The notes below the pieces were generated by a model. The model searched no databases. It saw only the letters and a program-made list of their open reading frames with translations, and was not told the origin of the DNA. A DNA stretch of 64,000 nt, taken from contig NC_046679.1 of the NCBI RefSeq assembly GCF_009870125.1, positions 14,694,001 to 14,758,000 of the forward strand. Reading direction: 5' to 3'. This document shows, one piece after another, positions 60,453 to 64,000 of the stretch. The translations under genes and the position numbers were made by a program. The stretch is from Drosophila pseudoobscura. Lineage: Eukaryota; Arthropoda; Insecta; Diptera; Drosophilidae. The first letter of the stretch is position 1. The number at the start of each line of letters is the position of its first letter.

Positions 60453-63400
60453 ATGGTACGCACCAAAAACCAGTCCTCCTCCTCCAGCGCCAGCAGCAGC
60501 AGCCACAAATCTCCAATCAAATCGCACGGCGGCAACGGATCAGCAGCCGCAGGAACAGCAGGACACCCCGTGAGCAGGTCGTCGTCGTCGCATCGGACAT
60601 CGATCGATGACCGCAAGTCCGCCACGAACGTGTCATCCTCCTCGAACCGCCGCACAACTCCGGGCAGCTCGCCGGACGGAGACGGAGACGACGACACCAC
60701 CACCACCGATGATCTGACCCCAACATCAACGAGCGCGCCAAGAAGCGCCGGCGGCCCCTCCTCTGTGCACAAGCAGAACCTCTACGTCGTTTCATTTCCC
60801 ATTATATTCCTATTCAACGTTCTTCGCTCGCTGATTTATCAGCTGTTCTGCATTTTTCGCTACCTGTACGGCGCCAGCACAAAGGTTATTTACCGTCCCC
60901 ACAGACGCGACTGCAACATCGAGATTGTTGTCCAGAACAACTCAAATAACAAGGATCAGAAGCACCAGCAGCTGACGTCGAGTCAGTCCCTCAACTATCC
61001 CTTGGAGGTGACCAGCGGCGAGGCAGCGTCCGAGCAGCAAGTACAGCAACCTCTGCCACAGCAACGCTATCGCGCCCTCCAGCCCCTGGAAATGGCAGGG
61101 GCCAATCGATCTGGGTCAGGCTACTCCCCCGGTCCTGGGGATCCTTTGTTGGCCAAGCAGAAGCATCACCATCGTCGGGCGTTCGAGTACATCTCCAAGG
61201 CGCTCAAGATAGACGAAGAGAATGAAGGTGAGCATTGAGCAGTGAGCAGGGAGCATTGAGCGTGCAGTGTTGGGGGTGCTTTCGAGTGCTCTCTATGAGT
61301 CATCGCCCCACTAGCTGGCGGCGGCTGTTCGTCTCTTTAGTCCGTGCTTATGTGTGTGTATCTTTTGTTGTCTGTCGAGTGGGAATCAATAATCACAAAA
61401 AGCAAAGAGTGAGATGTTCTGACAATCGTTTCCCTTTTCTCCCGCCTCCAGGTCACAAAGAGCTGGCCATTGAGCTGTATCGCAAGGGAATCAAGGAGCT
61501 CGAGGATGGCATTGCCGTCGATTGCTGGAGTGGTCGCGGCGATGTCTGGGACCGTGCCCAAAGGCTGCACGATAAAATGCAGACCAATCTCTCGATGGCC
61601 AGGGATCGTCTTCACTTCCTCGGTAAGTCGATGCCCCCGCAACCGGAACACCTAGAGGAATGATTTTTATTTTGTTATTTTTTTTTATTTTTCTGTTGTG
61701 TTTTATTTGCACTTTGTTGTTTGTCCTGCATTTCCTTTTGCGTTTGTCCATCAATTGTCGCTGCCACAGCGCTGCGTGAGGAAGATTTCCAAATGCATCG
61801 TCTCTCGCTAAAGGAGGAACAGAAACCGAATCCAAGCCGGGAGCAGCAGCAGAAGCCACAGAAGGCCAGAGAAGCGGCAGATAAGCCAATGCTGACGAAT
61901 CTCACCAATGATCCCGTAAAGCTGAAGACACGCAGCAGCGGCTATGGACCAAAGAACGGTCTGACTACACCCAGAATCTCTGTCACAGCCACAACACCGA
62001 CGTCGTCGTCGTCATTGGGTAAGTTCTGTTGCAGTCGAGGCTTGAAAAGAGCCCAGCACCAACGCCAGAACCAGCGACACAGCGACAACAGATCGAGCTA
62101 TCTATCAGTCACCCTCTCACCTTGCACTTGATTTCGTTTCGTTTCACTATTGTTTTATGCTTGCCCCCAAATTGTAGCTTAAACCGATCAAACTCATCCA
62201 TCTCTTATTAATGTGCTCCCCCACGTATCTCCATAGCCTCTGGCCGCAAGCTGACAATCGGAACCAAGCGACCTGGCAACCTGGCCGTGGCAGCCAACAA
62301 GTCACAAACTCTGCCACGCAATCTTGGCTCAAAGACCTCCGTGGGGGCTGTTCGTCAGCCAGGCAAGACCGCAGCCACGCCCCCAGCCGTGCGTCGACAG
62401 TTTGTAAGTGGCTCAAGGCGGAATAACGTTTGGTTTCTTGACAGATCTTTCTATAATTTGTACTCTTCTTTCCATAGTCTTCCGGTCGTAATACACCGCC
62501 ACAGCGTTCACGCACGCCCATCAACAATAATGGGGCCAGCGGCAGTGGTAGTGGCGCTAGCACTCCCGTGGTGACTGTCAAGGGCGTGGAACAGAAGCTG
62601 GTCCAGCTCATACTCGATGAGATCGTGGAGGGCGGTGCTAAGGTGGAGTGGACAGACATTGCCGGCCAGGAGGTCGCCAAGCAGGCGCTACAAGAGATGG
62701 TCATACTGCCCTCCGTTCGTCCAGAGCTCTTTACAGGTAAGTGGATGGTAGAGGAATCCCTTTAAAGAGTCGTGTTTGATATCCTTTTTCGCCTCTTTGA
62801 GTGTAGGTTTGCGAGCCCCAGCCAAGGGTCTGCTGCTTTTCGGGCCCCCAGGCAATGGCAAGACATTGCTAGCCCGCGCCGTGGCCACCGAATGCAGTGC
62901 CACCTTTCTGAACATCTCGGCTGCTTCGCTGACCAGCAAATATGTGGGCGATGGCGAGAAACTGGTGCGTGCTTTGTTCGCGGTGGCACGCCACTTGCAG
63001 CCCTCGATCATATTCATCGATGAGGTGGACTCGCTGCTCTCGGAGCGTAGCAGCGGCGAGCACGAGGCGTCGCGCCGCCTGAAGACCGAATTTCTTGTGG
63101 AGTTTGATGGTCTGCCAGGTAATCCCGATGGCGATCGCATTGTGGTGCTGGCCGCCACAAATAGGCCCCAGGAGCTGGACGAGGCCGCCCTGCGACGCTT
63201 CACGAAGCGCGTCTATGTCTCACTGCCCGACGAGCAGACCCGGGAGCTGCTCTTGAACCGTTTGCTGCAAAAGCAGGGCTCGCCGCTGGATACGGATGCA
63301 CTGCGGCGTTTGTCCAAGATAACGGACGGTTATTCTGGTTCCGATTTGACGGCTCTGGCCAAGGATGCCGCTCTGGAACCCATACGCGAGCTGAATGTGG

Positions 63401-63552
63401 AGCAGGTCAAGTGTCTGGACATTAACGCCATGCGACACATCACAGAAAAGGATTTCCACAACTCTCTCAAGCGCATTCGCCGCTCGGTGGCACAGCAGAG
63501 CCTCAGCTCGTATGAGAAATGGTCGTCGGACTATGGGGATATTACCATTTAG
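60453..63552 (+). CDS. spas: Spastin, microtubule-severing AAA ATPase
   Basis: Exons 60,453-61,227, 61,452-61,622, 61,770-62,018, 62,237-62,403, 62,478-62,736 and 62,807-63,552 join to 788 residues with consistent phases. Spastin hexamers thread tubulin tails and sever microtubules, acting at synapses and on the ER. After a Ser/Thr-rich N terminus ([12 protein letters not shown]), a hydrophobic hairpin ([20 protein letters not shown]) spans residues about 110-130. The MIT domain lies at about 240-310 ([20 protein letters not shown]). A basic, Ser/Thr-rich microtubule-binding linker follows. The AAA domain has Walker A GPPGNGKT near 553-560, Walker [11 protein letters not shown] and arginine-finger region ALRRFTKR. 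The C terminus is [13 protein letters not shown]. The upstream in-frame GTG at 60,408 is not used here because ATG 60,453 gives the family start. Confidence 0.97.
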
Positions 63553-64000
63553 ATAGGAGTCGATCCAATCATTGAAGGATTGTCAGCCTCGCCACCAAGA
63601 TCCTGCCCTGCCCTGCTCCACGCTGTGATGTGAGTGACAGAAATTTCTTCCCCTTTTGCTGTTGCATTAGTTTCGATGATCATTCCATTGATCCTCAAGT
63701 TTTAAACTACGTTCCATTCAACCATTAGTTTTTGTAGGCTTACATTTTGTTTCACAAAACTTTGTTATTTGTATTTAACCAATGAATTATTGATTAATTT
63801 CTCGTTCTACCATGCAATTTGTGTGTGTTTCTAGGCCTAAGATTTATTGTATTTACCATATACTTCCAAATGTTTTTAAAGCGAGCGAGCGCCCCACACC
63901 CCATTTACGTTATAATCATTTAAAAGCTAATGTATGCCTAAGAACAATCATTATACTAGCATTTGTTTGCCTAACTTTGTTTCCAATGTTTCTAGTACTA
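63553..64000 (+). other. spas 3'UTR and downstream DNA
   Basis: It is AT-rich, with no coding sequence recognisable before the window ends. Confidence 0.5.

Overview
The window is nuclear genomic DNA of a Drosophila. The evidence is short GT-AG introns, Drosophila core-promoter motifs, an INE-1/DINE-1-like helitron remnant, and a run of intact genes recognisable as orthologues of Drosophila melanogaster genes from chromosome arm 3R around 95D-E (Muller element E). A species outside the melanogaster subgroup, perhaps of the obscura group, is an inference from divergence and not proven.

Left part (1-7,825). The 5' half of a UBASH3/TULA-like gene (orthologue of CG13604) leaves the left edge on the minus strand. 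About 6 kb of decayed or repetitive DNA follows: glutamine-rich exon remnants, a tRNA-like triple hairpin, two diverged copies of a transposase-like exon with a conserved intron position, proline-rich repeats, a 78-bp inverted repeat, a non-LTR endonuclease fragment and a 34-bp minisatellite. The promoter and non-coding first exon of Rab7 come next.

Tandem duplication (7,826-15,290). A 3.73-kb block is present twice, head to tail, with two differences noticed between the copies. Each copy carries a complete Rab7 coding region, the first two coding exons of an ACTMAP-like actin-maturation protease gene, and a complete LSm3 nested in the next ACTMAP intron. Only copy 1 retains the Rab7 promoter and first exon. 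Only copy 2 continues into the last two ACTMAP exons and the normal LSm3 poly(A) signal. The locus therefore still holds one complete set, plus a promoterless Rab7, a truncated ACTMAP and a second LSm3 without its own 3' end. This is either a very recent duplication or an assembly artefact.

Middle (15,823-51,870). The PACS orthologue KrT95D lies on the minus strand. Its ten coding exons can be joined into an uninterrupted 1,125-codon frame spread over 35 kb. Its introns, the largest 18.6 kb, contain no convincing gene. They hold hexanucleotide microsatellites, clusters of ATCGAT sites and AT-rich irregular repeats.

Right part (52-64 kb). The m6A methyltransferase gene Mettl3 lies head to head with KrT95D and tail to tail with Miro. 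Miro encodes the mitochondrial Rho GTPase and has a 63-bp cassette exon. spas (spastin, a microtubule-severing AAA ATPase) lies head to head with Miro and is complete. The genes do not form one pathway. They are housekeeping or neuronally important cell-biology genes: endolysosomal traffic (Rab7, PACS), RNA processing or modification (LSm3, Mettl3), cytoskeleton (ACTMAP, spastin) and mitochondrial transport (Miro).
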